Of a stretch of 64,000 bases of DNA, positions 16,759 to 25,833 are shown piece by piece. The notes below the pieces were generated by a model. It was not told the DNA's origin and did no database searches. It was given only the letters and a program-made list of their open reading frames with translations. Source of the DNA: [Scytonema hofmanni] UTEX 2349 (GTDB lineage: Bacteria > Cyanobacteriota > Cyanobacteriia > Cyanobacteriales > Nostocaceae). The stretch covers positions 62,001 to 126,000 of the forward strand of contig NZ_ALWD01000002.1 of the NCBI RefSeq assembly GCF_000582685.1, read 5' to 3'. The position numbers were made by a program, and so were the translations under genes. Within the stretch, counting starts at the first letter, position 1. Every line of letters begins with the position of its first letter.

Positions 16759-19700
16759 TTAACGTGCAACAAGTGGGTCGTTTGTTTGCGTTTTTAAAGG
16801 TTTGGGTTCATTTGAATTTGACTCTCGACCAATATGTGAGAACCCTTTGCCCTCCTTCACCGCCAGGATGTATTCTTGGGTGAAATGTTTTAATCCTTGA
16901 AGTTGACCTTTGAGAGTAGGCGGGTATTTTGCCATAATGCGATCGCGCGCTTCGCGTTCGTTTTGGTTGTTGGCAATCGAAGCCAACATCATCTCGCCAG
17001 GGTAAAATCTGGTTCGCCAGAAGCGTCCACCTCTTTCAATCAGCCAGCAGGAGTAGAGGTCAGCAGCCCTGGGCAAAAAGGCTTCAGTGGCATTTCGACT
17101 GATAATGTTGGGGTCGTAACCCAAGTGACGTTGGAAAGATGCTACGCCGTTAGCAGTGATGCGCCCGGTGATTCTGTAGACCATGTTTTGCATAATCTGA
17201 GAACCTGTAGCACACTGGCAGATAGTGTCGGGGTCTTGACTTAGCAACAAGACAGAAATTCCATCTTTTCTCCCAGTTGCACAGAGTTCTCCCACGATTT
17301 GGGCGAAACCGTCACGACGCAGCAAAACTGAAAGTTCATCCCCAATAAACAGGCTTCTCGGATGTGAAAGTGCATTTCGGATGCAAGCAGTGTGAGCGTT
17401 AATTGCCATCAAGTAAGCATCTTGTTCATTTGACAGTCCACTGAGGGCAAAGAATTTAACTGCTGGCTCAGGTGAGAAAGTGCTTGGTCTGCCGATCGCT
17501 TTCCCCAAACGCGATGCTAATAAAGCATTTCCTTGGCTGAGAATTTGGTTGATGGCTTGTTTGTCCAATTCTTCAAAGGACTTGAGGTTGAGTCTTTCTT
17601 TACTGCAAAAACGTAGTAAATCTTTAAGTGTGGGGATTTGCTGCCATTCACGAGACTGCCAACCTTTCTCGAACGCTTGATTATAGCGGGCAATAATCTC
17701 TGGATCTCTAAGAAACATATCCAGCATTTGGAGTACGATCGCATCAACTCGTTGAGCTAAGTGCGGATTGTGGACTTTCCCAAGTGCGATCGCCACCATT
17801 GCTTTGCGAATAAATTCTTTCCAAGATTCCATTCGCCGTTCTCTTTCTGGCTTATCAAACTTCCGCAGGTCGGGTGGTTCTACCAGATTGCTTGAACCTG
17901 CCGAAATGTCATAGTACGCGCCTTGCTCACCTAAAAGTTCAATAGCTGTTTTGAACGTACTATTCCCACCGCTGCTGATATCCATCCCCACAACCGGGAT
18001 ATTGTTGGCGAGTGCTTCTACTGCGAAACGCCATCCTAAAACACTCTTACCTGAACCGGATTCTCCAGTAATCAAAGCGCGACTGATTTGGTCGTGGAAT
18101 AAGTCAATAAAAATCGGTTTATTTCCCCGGTCTGTGATAAACTCAACTCCTTTTTTATCTATGTCCCTGGGAATGGTTAAAGGCAAAATTCCCGCAACAG
18201 TTTCTGTGTCTAAAGTGAGTCGTCGTTCGCTAAAAAGTGAACCACTGTGTAGCAGCCAATTCCAAGTTATCGGCAAACACTGCAACCAAATATCCCAAGC
18301 AATATTTCGCTCTCGAATAACTTTAGCTGTTCCAAAGCTATTACTAAAGACATTACAGGCATTGTTTAATTCCAGAGAATCATTACGGTAGACCAGAAAA
18401 GCTACAGCACAATGAAGTGCTTTTGCACCTTTATAAAGTCTGCGTTGTGCATCGAAGGATTCTTCTTGTTTGATTTCTGCTCCGATGTCACGCGCTTGTC
18501 CCTTGGTTATTGCCCTGGTACTTGCCGCTTTAGATTGTTTGGCTTGACGAGCTAGATTGTCATTGATGATAAAATTGTTTCCGGCGCTAATTTCAATCCA
18601 TGCTTCGGTGTCATGAACGTAGCTAGAACTCATTACTTCCCAAATCCACTTTAGTTGCTGTCTCGTATTGATCCAACCTGTTGGTGGCTCATACATAGTC
18701 AACACACCACATTCTTTGCCTTTGCCATTGAGATAGACACGGTTGTGACTTAAGCGATGTTCTGGACAAGACGATCTACCTTCTTCTCCCTCAATCAAGA
18801 CAGTACAGATATGCTTTTGCGTGGTTTTGGTTTCTGTTAGCTTGAAGCCCGACGATGTTTCTTCTAATGTTAGTATTTGTGGAATTGGTGGAGCCTCACC
18901 GCTGTTAAACCGTTTCCAAAGCCATTCCCAAAGGTCTACTGCATTGCACGGAGTAATTTCCAGACCCATTTTGGTATTTAGTAGTAATTCCCAGCGGATG
19001 AAACCTTCATCAAATCCTTTGAGGAACAGCTTTGTATAAAACTGTTCTTTATAGAGCCGCGTGTTACCAGTAATGGAGCCAAGTAACGAGTCCGCAAGAT
19101 TTTTTACACCGTCAATTACTTTACCGAGAAAGTCTCTAGATTGTTGTTCTGCTTGAGCATCAGCTGTCCAAGAACAGAAAGCAATTTGTTCCCAGACTTG
19201 CCGTGTCCCGTTTTGGGTCATTTGTTGAAGTCGGCGCTGCTCATTCCGAACTAAGATAGAAATCGGCTTCAGATGGGTATTATCAGCTAGTTGAGTGAGT
19301 TCCTTTTGGCGATCGCTGTCGTCGCTGTAGCAACCTGCACAAAAAGTAATCTTTTCGCCGTTTGGGATGTCTTTCATCGCTTCTTCAATAGAGTCAGCAA
19401 ATCCCGAAACCTCACTTTGAAAAAGTAAATTGTGAAGTCCTTTGGTGTTAAAACCAAATATCAATTGGTATTGTGAACCATTATTAAGAAGAATTCCGGC
19501 AGCTTCTCGACCTTCTTTTTTGATTTCAACTAGGCAACAGATATGTGTTTCATTTTGAAATGGCATAAACTTGCTCTTGCCTCCTTTTTGATTTGGTACA
19601 ATTTTTGGCTTGAGCTTTACTTGAAAAGGTTGTGAGTTCTTGTGCTGTTTTAGGGTGTGTTGGCGATCGGAGTGTGAAAAGGGAGAAATATAGAGAGAGT

Positions 19701-19977
19701 CGCCGTTACACCATTCATATCCAGGTGGTTTTCGGAATTTATCTGTAAAATGGTGTGGCTGATTGCCAGTTAAAAGCCACCAGCTGACGATTAGCCAAAA
19801 CGAAACAGCAAAGAACCACCCCAAACCTAAACTGAAAAGTGCGTTTGTCAAGATATAGGAAACGACGAAAATTGCACACCAGGGTCCTATTTGGTTGGCA
19901 GGAATGGGACCGACACTTGCCTGTTTGCCTAAAATCTTATTAACACGGATAAAGTCTTTTTCTGGATCTCGTGGCAT
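16759..19977 (-). CDS. VirB3-VirB4 fusion ATPase of the type IV secretion system
   Basis: 1072 aa. Residues 31-70 form two membrane segments (CAIFVVSYILTNALFSL, FFAVSFWLIVSWWLL) followed by a polar stretch, like a VirB3/TraL inner-membrane protein joined to the N-terminus. The rest is a VirB4/TraC ATPase with Walker A GESGSGKS at 638-645 and a Walker B-like SLFIGDELSVLL. The RasIN-like motifs LLLSQDPDTI and MVYRITGR follow, and a C-terminal WRTRFYPGEMM. It energises pilus assembly and substrate transfer at the inner membrane. It lies 15 bp after the VirB2-like gene. Confidence 0.85.
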   Translation of the reverse strand: MPRDPEKDFIRVNKILGKQASVGPIPANQIGPWCAIFVVSYILTNALFSLGLGWFFAVSFWLIVSWWLLTGNQPHHFTDKFRKPPGYEWCNGDSLYISPFSHSDRQHTLKQHKNSQPFQVKLKPKIVPNQKGGKSKFMPFQNETHICCLVEIKKEGREAAGILLNNGSQYQLIFGFNTKGLHNLLFQSEVSGFADSIEEAMKDIPNGEKITFCAGCYSDDSDRQKELTQLADNTHLKPISILVRNEQRRLQQMTQNGTRQVWEQIAFCSWTADAQAEQQSRDFLGKVIDGVKNLADSLLGSITGNTRLYKEQFYTKLFLKGFDEGFIRWELLLNTKMGLEITPCNAVDLWEWLWKRFNSGEAPPIPQILTLEETSSGFKLTETKTTQKHICTVLIEGEEGRSSCPEHRLSHNRVYLNGKGKECGVLTMYEPPTGWINTRQQLKWIWEVMSSSYVHDTEAWIEISAGNNFIINDNLARQAKQSKAASTRAITKGQARDIGAEIKQEESFDAQRRLYKGAKALHCAVAFLVYRNDSLELNNACNVFSNSFGTAKVIRERNIAWDIWLQCLPITWNWLLHSGSLFSERRLTLDTETVAGILPLTIPRDIDKKGVEFITDRGNKPIFIDLFHDQISRALITGESGSGKSVLGWRFAVEALANNIPVVGMDISSGGNSTFKTAIELLGEQGAYYDISAGSSNLVEPPDLRKFDKPERERRMESWKEFIRKAMVAIALGKVHNPHLAQRVDAIVLQMLDMFLRDPEIIARYNQAFEKGWQSREWQQIPTLKDLLRFCSKERLNLKSFEELDKQAINQILSQGNALLASRLGKAIGRPSTFSPEPAVKFFALSGLSNEQDAYLMAINAHTACIRNALSHPRSLFIGDELSVLLRRDGFAQIVGELCATGRKDGISVLLLSQDPDTICQCATGSQIMQNMVYRITGRITANGVASFQRHLGYDPNIISRNATEAFLPRAADLYSCWLIERGGRFWRTRFYPGEMMLASIANNQNEREARDRIMAKYPPTLKGQLQGLKHFTQEYILAVKEGKGFSHIGRESNSNEPKPLKTQTNDPLVAR

Positions 19978-19992
19978 GGTGACTTTAACTGT

Positions 19993-20652
19993 TTAGTTCA
20001 AAAGAATCGTGGCGATGTTACGTATGAAAAAGGTGTTGATTGCTGTTGCAGTACCATTACCAATGAACAAGAACGTAATCACATCAATGGCAATGACTAT
20101 GCCAAAAGCCAAGCCAATTTGAGTGACAATAGGTCGCCAATCATTACCCTGTTGCGCCTGGTTGTAAGCAAAAAGTGAAGCTGCTGCAACCAGTAAAAGG
20201 AAGACACCGCGAATGACGTTAAATATCAATCCAATAGTGGTTTCGTCAATTGCCGTACCTCCTCCTGCGGTAGAGCTTTGTGTTGCTATCTGCTTAAAGA
20301 ACGCTTCTAACCCGCTGAGGAAAATGGCGTGAGCAGGCATCTCGAAAGTGTTGAGCAATGCTGTAACCGCAATGATTGCCGTGACAACGTGCCAAAACCG
20401 AATTTTGGCTCCAATCAGTTTTTCCAGAATGGGTACTGTTCGTGTAATCTGCCACAGCCCAAAAAACATGACACTGGAACAACCTAAAACACTCATTAAC
20501 ACGGGTTCTTTAACGACCATGTACACGCTGACAACAGCACAAAGGGCAATAAAAAGCAAGTCAGTCCGATTGATTTTAAATTTTCGTAAAAACTGGCTGA
20601 CGGAATGGCGATGGTTTTGTCTTGTTGGTTTGATTTGATAATTACTACGCAT
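19993..20652 (-). CDS. Membrane protein with VirB2/TrbC pilin-like C-terminus
   Basis: 219 aa. The N-terminal half carries membrane segments (LLFIALCAVVSVYMVV, VLGCSSVMFFGLWQI, WHVVTAIIAVTALLN) that end at a signal-peptidase-like site, MPAHA/IFLSG. The remaining ~105 residues have two hydrophobic helices separated by a short polar loop (NQAQQGNDWRP), the usual VirB2/TrbC pilin topology. AAGGAG precedes the ATG. Position directly before the VirB3-VirB4 fusion supports a pilin role. The unusually long N-terminal membrane part is odd and could instead mean a different integral component. Confidence 0.5.
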   Translation of the reverse strand: MRSNYQIKPTRQNHRHSVSQFLRKFKINRTDLLFIALCAVVSVYMVVKEPVLMSVLGCSSVMFFGLWQITRTVPILEKLIGAKIRFWHVVTAIIAVTALLNTFEMPAHAIFLSGLEAFFKQIATQSSTAGGGTAIDETTIGLIFNVIRGVFLLLVAAASLFAYNQAQQGNDWRPIVTQIGLAFGIVIAIDVITFLFIGNGTATAINTFFIRNIATILLN

Positions 20653-20671
20653 TTTTACTCCTTAAGAATTG

Positions 20672-22942
20672 TTAAGCTTGCATTTCGTCTTTTTTTTGCT
20701 GTTCTTGTCGTTCTAGCTTCTTGACATCTCTGCCATTCTGGGATGGTTGCGATCTAGCTGCCTCCGGTTCACCGAGCAAACTCTCCATCTCTTCGATGGG
20801 GATACGACACTTTCTGATGTCCGGCGGTTGACCGTCTACTAAAACAGCCTCGAACACTTGTTCATCACCTTTGCGCGGGTCAAATCCTTGTAGTACCTTC
20901 AATCCCTTTAAAGACAGAATTTCAAATTCATACTTGGGCTGTTTGTTCTCTTTCCAAGTGAAGGTAGGCTCTTTTTCTCCGTTGAAACGTTTGGGGAAGG
21001 TTTCTTCAAACTTTTCGACTAAAGCTTGGGCGCTGGCTTTAATGGCATAGTCTTCTGACGACTGAGGCAGATTGAGTATGTGATTCTTTTCATCAGGGTT
21101 AAGGTTGTCAGAATGAACGTTCCACTGTTTATCCTTTTTGGTGCCTGCGAAGAGTTCTTGCCCGTTATTGCTTTTAAGGGTGAAAGAAAGTTGATCGTTT
21201 TGACCCTCAACAAATAAAGTGCTACCGCCAGTCAGAGGAATCCCCTCTTGAGGAGACTGCTGTGTTATTTGCGCTGTCACCGCAGCAAAATTCACCAAGG
21301 ATTCAGCGCAGGCTTCCCGTTGCTGTTGGACTTTGCGTTGCACCACAATTTGTTCGAGAATGTCTTCTGGCTCATCGGTTTCCCGATTTCCATTAGAGCT
21401 AAATTTCTCCTGTGTCGTGTGTAGTTCTTCTTCATCTAAATCTTCATCGTCAGTTTCCAAAGCATCGGTGCTTTTATTTACAACAGTTGACTTTTGTTTT
21501 GACACTTTAAGTTCTGTAGGTGGCGATGATGCTCGCTCAACTTCCAATTTGGCAGCAGGCACAGCATCTTCACCAACAGCAGCTTCAGTTGGGCGAGATT
21601 GCGTTTGAGCTTTTGAAACGAGCTTTTCTTCAAGCTCATTAACGATCGCTTCCAGTCGGTCGAGTCTCTGCGAAAGTTTGTTTAGGTATTTTTCAATTTG
21701 GTCAAGTTGTTCGCTGATTGGCGCGTTTTTATCCAGTTGCAGAGGTTGAGACTTGTATTCTGGGTCAAGTTGGCTCCCTAACTTGTCAATTTTCTCTCCT
21801 ACTTGAGTCGCAGCGCTGGCGATGGGGTTGTCTGCTAGGGTTTCTGACTGGCGGTTTTCTGACTTAAATATTTCAGCAAAGGGAGCCAATTCTTCTGGCA
21901 GTTCCGACTCTGGCGTACTTTCCACAAATGAAGCAATGCGTTTGAAAAGTTTGCCAATCCGGGCATCCTTTTCTTCTAGGTTTTTAAGGATGTCCTCCAG
22001 CCGTTTTTCTTCCCCTTGTTGTTTGATCTGCTCTAAAAGCTCATCAAGCCAGGCAATGCTTTTTGTTCCTAGCACAATCCCCAAGCTTGTCAGCTGACCA
22101 GCTAACCCGACTTCATTGATACCGTTGAGTTCACCTCCTTTGGTAGCAGCGTTAGCGCTAAAGCGGGAAGCTTCTTCAGCCAAGTTGTCTGCCAAGTCTT
22201 TTGCAGACATAGACTTTTGGTCGTTTGAGTCTGCTTCAGTTTCCCGGTTTTTACGTTGGGGTTTAGTTACGCTGCGTGCTGCTGGTTTGTTCTGGTTTTT
22301 TGGTTTTGCAGAATGCACCTCGTCATCTTCAAGCAATTCCTCCGGGTTTACATCGTCCTCCCCTGCTTCAGCCACTTGAGGTTTAGCAGTGCGCTTTGCT
22401 GCTTTTGAAGCAGGTTTTGGCTGGGAGCGATTGTTGGATTGTTTATTGATTGACCGACGGGGAGTCGTTTCTTCCTCCTCATGTAATAAATCTTCTTCTA
22501 AGTCGTCTAGGTCATTATTTAGGTCGAGGTCTTCATCTTCTTCGTCCAAGTCAAGGTTATTTGAATCTTCAGCTTCTATCCCCAGCATTTCCATCACATT
22601 GGATGGAGTAAAGTAGTCTTCATCCTTACTGGTGGCATTTCCCAGGTTTTTAATTAGGTACTTACCGCTGGTTCTTTGGCTTGGATCTTTGGTGAGGTAG
22701 AAGCGAAATCCTTTAATTTCGTCGCTACCTGGTTCTGTGCATAGTTCTACAGCGATCGCAGCTTTTCCCGACTGTTCGCTATATTCCTCGACAAAATCTT
22801 TGAAGTCCTCTAGAGACTCGATATCTCCTTCTTCTTGCATCGCTGCAATTGCTTTGTCAAGGGTGTTTTCGATGTGGCGCAGCTTCCTGGTATCAGTTAG
22901 GTTTTGCCATTGTCTTTTCTTAGAAGTAGCTGTATAAGCCAT
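20672..22942 (-). CDS. Large acidic coiled-coil protein of the transfer operon
   Basis: 756 aa, family not recognised. The N-terminus (about 1-120) is compact with FRFYLTKDPSQRTSGKYLI. An acidic block (about 125-160, rich in DLDEEDEDL) and a basic/proline linker follow. The middle is coiled coil (about 250-445, e.g. LNKLSQRLDRLEAIVNELEE). A C-terminal domain (about 545-720) has STLFVEGQNDQLSFTLKSN and FEILSLKGLKVLQGFD. It lies between the RHH gene and the VirB2-like gene in the same orientation, with AAGGGAA before the ATG. It may organise relaxosome or channel components; that is inference from context. Confidence 0.6.
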   Translation of the reverse strand: MAYTATSKKRQWQNLTDTRKLRHIENTLDKAIAAMQEEGDIESLEDFKDFVEEYSEQSGKAAIAVELCTEPGSDEIKGFRFYLTKDPSQRTSGKYLIKNLGNATSKDEDYFTPSNVMEMLGIEAEDSNNLDLDEEDEDLDLNNDLDDLEEDLLHEEEETTPRRSINKQSNNRSQPKPASKAAKRTAKPQVAEAGEDDVNPEELLEDDEVHSAKPKNQNKPAARSVTKPQRKNRETEADSNDQKSMSAKDLADNLAEEASRFSANAATKGGELNGINEVGLAGQLTSLGIVLGTKSIAWLDELLEQIKQQGEEKRLEDILKNLEEKDARIGKLFKRIASFVESTPESELPEELAPFAEIFKSENRQSETLADNPIASAATQVGEKIDKLGSQLDPEYKSQPLQLDKNAPISEQLDQIEKYLNKLSQRLDRLEAIVNELEEKLVSKAQTQSRPTEAAVGEDAVPAAKLEVERASSPPTELKVSKQKSTVVNKSTDALETDDEDLDEEELHTTQEKFSSNGNRETDEPEDILEQIVVQRKVQQQREACAESLVNFAAVTAQITQQSPQEGIPLTGGSTLFVEGQNDQLSFTLKSNNGQELFAGTKKDKQWNVHSDNLNPDEKNHILNLPQSSEDYAIKASAQALVEKFEETFPKRFNGEKEPTFTWKENKQPKYEFEILSLKGLKVLQGFDPRKGDEQVFEAVLVDGQPPDIRKCRIPIEEMESLLGEPEAARSQPSQNGRDVKKLERQEQQKKDEMQA

Positions 22943-22999
22943 TTTTTCAATTCCCTTTTCCTTTTGAGACTGTTTAATGCACGGGAGGGCATTTCAGGT

Positions 23000-23455
23000 T
23001 TAGTCGCAACTCTGTCCTAGATCCTTTCGGGAGCAACCATCCTGCTGTTCAATCCTTTGTTGAAAAACCTTGCCCTTCAACTCCAAGTGATATTCTGCTA
23101 ACTGCCTGCCGAACTCCCGTAAAATTTCATAGTTTTGCTGGGGCATTTGTCCAGCTGCTAAGGCTTTTTGGGCGAATAGGGCGAGGGAGTGCAGATGTGC
23201 GCTCATGCGCCGTAGTTCACGGGCTACCTCTTGATTGATTTCTGGCATCACAGGACGAGGACTAAACTCGAAAGCGCGTTTGCGGAGATAATCAGATAAG
23301 CTTTTCTCGCCAGACTGCGCTGTTCGCTTTGCTAAGTCCTCTTTCTCAATTGGGGTGAGCCGCATTCGGACGACTTCAGTCCGATGGCAAGAGTCTTGGG
23401 TTAGGGAAGCGGCTCGGAACGAGCATTGCTCTTGTCTCAGTGTAGTTTTAGGCAT
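23000..23455 (-). CDS. MobC-like ribbon-helix-helix relaxosome protein
   Basis: 151 aa. The core TEVVRMRLTPIEKEDLAKRT and SLSDYLRKRAFEF is a ribbon-helix-helix of the MobC type. It is followed by a helical segment INQEVARELRRMSAHLHSLAL typical of MobC accessory proteins. It opens the transfer operon and is transcribed away from the 22-bp iterons at 23771-23886. A second MobC-like gene (50952-51377) lies beside the relaxase, so this one may be the operon regulator (TraM/TraJ-like) rather than the relaxase partner. Confidence 0.65.
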   Translation of the reverse strand: MPKTTLRQEQCSFRAASLTQDSCHRTEVVRMRLTPIEKEDLAKRTAQSGEKSLSDYLRKRAFEFSPRPVMPEINQEVARELRRMSAHLHSLALFAQKALAAGQMPQQNYEILREFGRQLAEYHLELKGKVFQQRIEQQDGCSRKDLGQSCD

Positions 23456-23770
23456 TTAGTTCAAAAATTTACTTTTTTTTGACGTATCATTACGCCGATA
23501 AAAAACCACTTGATTGAGTATGACTACCAGATTTAAATTAGGCATTGATCTTAGAAAATTCATAAACATCGTTGCCTTTGTGAATTTATTTTAAAGCTGT
23601 ATCTATACATCAATATTGATTGTTGTTTGGTTTTTTTTATCACTACGTTTTGCTATTACTAATTTCTCAAATAAAGTATAAATTTTGGGTATTTCTTTGG
23701 TTGGATATTTTGCTCTGTCTAAAGCTACATGATTTAACAGGTAAAGGTTTTGAAATTTTATATTCGATTT

Positions 23771-23886
23771 AATTACGACAAGAATGCGACTAAATTACGA
23801 CTTGCATACGCATCAGTATTTTTTCCAAAATTTTTTTATTAAAGAGTTCAATTATTTTCAAACAAATTACGCCTTAAATACGTATT
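23771..23886 (+). repeat. 22-bp iterons, AATTACG type (first locus)
   Basis: Three related 22-mers begin at 23771, 23793 and 23865, all starting AATTACG(A/C)C and most carrying AT(A/G)CG at positions 14-18; the first two are tandem. A partial copy (ATTACGCC) lies at 23489-23496. Related sites occur at 52401-52422 on the opposite strand, before the ParM-like operon. These are candidate centromere or operator sites. The rest of 23456-23956 is very A+T-rich with no gene. Confidence 0.55.
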
Positions 23887-23956
23887 TTGGCTGAGTGAGT
23901 TTCTAGGAGTGAGATGTTTATAGTGGATTTATTAATCCTAAATTTTCAAGGCAACT

Positions 23957-24070
23957 ATGCAAGATGTCAGCTTCAAGGTAGTAAATAGCACTGGAGCCAG
24001 CAGAACTAAGGCGATCGCTGCTGCCTCCATGTCAGTAGGAAAGAAACACAGTAAAAAGGTGGGAGCATAA
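23957..24070 (+). CDS. Small basic peptide upstream of the paralogue gene
   Basis: 37-residue open frame MQDVSFKVVNSTGASRTKAI followed by a basic tail (KKHSKKVGA). Its stop lies 2 bp before the next ATG (24073), suggesting translational coupling. It contains a HIP1 site. No family recognised. It could be real because of the spacing, but coding cannot be proven from length alone. Confidence 0.4.
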   Translation: MQDVSFKVVNSTGASRTKAIAAASMSVGKKHSKKVGA

Positions 24071-24072
24071 TA

Positions 24073-24447
24073 ATGAACGAAGAAATTACACTTCATCTCA
24101 AAATACGAGTTCCTGTCGATTCCCCAGACAGTAAGCTGCTCAGTTTCCTGAAAGATAGCCGTACCTCAGCAACCCAAATGGTGTTAGAAGCTGTTCGTGC
24201 TTACTGGTTGCCGGTGGCTTGTGCTAGCAATAAACATCCTGAACGAATTAAGGCGATCGCTCACGAGTGTTTACGAACTTTGCAAATTCAGGAACGCTAC
24301 ATCAGCACAGTATGCGAACTGGAAAGTTCTCTGGCATCTGTACCTGTTCATTCCGATGTGTCGCGCTCCAATCAGGAGTACCAGATTGGTGCGGGCGCTA
24401 AAAGTGAAAATGTGCCTTTTTCATCTCAGGAACCTCATTCATGTTGA
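24073..24447 (+). CDS. Small protein paralogous to the gene following the ParM homologue
   Basis: 124 aa. EITLHLKIRVPVDSPDSKLLS, then TSATQMVLEAVRAYWLPVAC, resembles the protein at 53936-54409 (MTTDMMLHSLRAFWLPLACL) in arrangement: a beta strand, a helix with AxWLP and a following helical repeat. The pattern suggests an RHH-like DNA-binding dimer such as ParR. It lies 190 bp after the AATTACG iterons, mirroring the second locus. GGTGGGAG precedes the start. Function is inferred from this parallel. Confidence 0.55.
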   Translation: MNEEITLHLKIRVPVDSPDSKLLSFLKDSRTSATQMVLEAVRAYWLPVACASNKHPERIKAIAHECLRTLQIQERYISTVCELESSLASVPVHSDVSRSNQEYQIGAGAKSENVPFSSQEPHSC

Positions 24448-24515
24448 GAATTACTGGTCTAAGGATGTTTTCTCGGAATTCAATTAACTAGACGCGTAAG
24501 CTACAACATAACTGT

Positions 24516-24548
24516 GTTCCTGTCGAGTAATCGACAGGAACGCTTTTT
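24516..24548 (+). terminator. Rho-independent terminator
   Basis: Perfect 11-bp stem GTTCCTGTCGA/TCGACAGGAAC with a GTAA tetraloop (24527-24530), followed by GCTTTTTG. It lies 70 bp after the stop at 24447, in the right orientation. Confidence 0.85.
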
Positions 24549-24674
24549 GCGCGGGTGAGTCTCATGCAGCATTAGTTCCAAAGCTCATATTTTCGAGTCG
24601 GTGACACTTAGTCAAAAGGCAAAGTCGAAAACTAATAAAATAAATCTGAGGTGAGCTAAACCAGAGTAATAAGT

Positions 24675-25721
24675 ATGGCTAAAACTAAGAAATCAGAAAA
24701 CGTTCCCAATGCGATGCAAGAAAAGTTCGATGGCATTGTGGCTTCTTCGGATGATTTTGCAAAACTTCATTTGAACTCGGAATATGCCCAGTTGATTCGT
24801 TTTGCAACAGCAGCTCTGTGTCGGAAGAGACCATCTCCCCTGGCAAGCGGTAAGGAGAAAACTTGGGCTTGTGGCATTACCCATGCTATTGGTATGGTCA
24901 ATTTTCTCTTTGACCCTTCACAAAAACCCCATGTTAGTGCCAAGGAAATCTACGATTGGTTTGGTGTAAGTCCCAGCACCGGGCAGTCAAAATCAAAACA
25001 GGTACGAGATATCCTGGATATGCGGCAGATGGACCCTAATTGGTGTCTGCCGAGTAAGTTAGATAAAAACCCGATGGCTTGGATGATTTCTGTGGATGGA
25101 TTTATCCTGGATGCCAGAACTGTTCGCCGAGAAATACAGGAAGAAGCATACGCACGGGGTTTTATTCCTTATATTCCGGCTGATGGCAAACCGGAAGATA
25201 TCGACCTTGAACAAGCATCATCCATCATGTGCAAACCAGTTAACTCTTCTCCCGATGCCCTATATGTGCTAGATGTTTTTATAATTGACGGTCCAATAAC
25301 AGAGAAATTTATCGCCAAAAATCCAGTGATATCCCGAACCATTGAGATTAAAGGCAGCAATACCCTGGAAGACCTCCATAAAATTATCTTCAAGGCATTT
25401 GATCGCCAAGAAGAGCATATGTACGAATTTCAAGTGGGAGGCTGTGGACCACAAGACCCAAATGCTAGAAGGTATGGCTTGAAACAAGCATTTTCAGGTT
25501 ACGATTTTGCAGAAGCGCCTACAGGCGATGTGTCTAGCACCCCAATTGCTTCTCTGGGTTTATCGATTGATGATGCTTTTGGTTACTGGTTCGATTTTGG
25601 TGATGATTGGTGGCATCAGATTAATGTAACCAACATCGCAGACAAGACTCCAGGGAGCAAGTATCCCAGAATCACTCTTGTGGTTGGAGCTAGCCCTCCT
25701 CAATACGCGGATTTTGAGTAA
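24675..25721 (+). CDS. DUF6398 plus plasmid pRiA4b ORF-3-like protein
   Basis: 348 aa. The N-terminal part (about 10-120) has KTWACGITHAIGMVNFLFD and VSAKEIYDWFGVSPSTGQ-like elements of the DUF6398 type. The C-terminal part (about 195-345) has ISRTIEIKGSNTLEDLHKII, HMYEFQVGG and FGYWFDFGDDWWHQINV, the signature of the pRiA4b ORF-3-like family found on plasmids and in mobile elements. The biochemical role of both domains is unknown. It stands alone between a strong terminator and a regulator gene. Confidence 0.75.
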   Translation: MAKTKKSENVPNAMQEKFDGIVASSDDFAKLHLNSEYAQLIRFATAALCRKRPSPLASGKEKTWACGITHAIGMVNFLFDPSQKPHVSAKEIYDWFGVSPSTGQSKSKQVRDILDMRQMDPNWCLPSKLDKNPMAWMISVDGFILDARTVRREIQEEAYARGFIPYIPADGKPEDIDLEQASSIMCKPVNSSPDALYVLDVFIIDGPITEKFIAKNPVISRTIEIKGSNTLEDLHKIIFKAFDRQEEHMYEFQVGGCGPQDPNARRYGLKQAFSGYDFAEAPTGDVSSTPIASLGLSIDDAFGYWFDFGDDWWHQINVTNIADKTPGSKYPRITLVVGASPPQYADFE

Positions 25722-25833
25722 CAAAAACGGGCATTACTGATTTATAGGATGATTTCGGCTCATTTTGAACTAAATATTAATACTCATCCTCGTTGTAAAC
25801 TATCTACACGAGCGTATATAATGGGGTGTAGAT

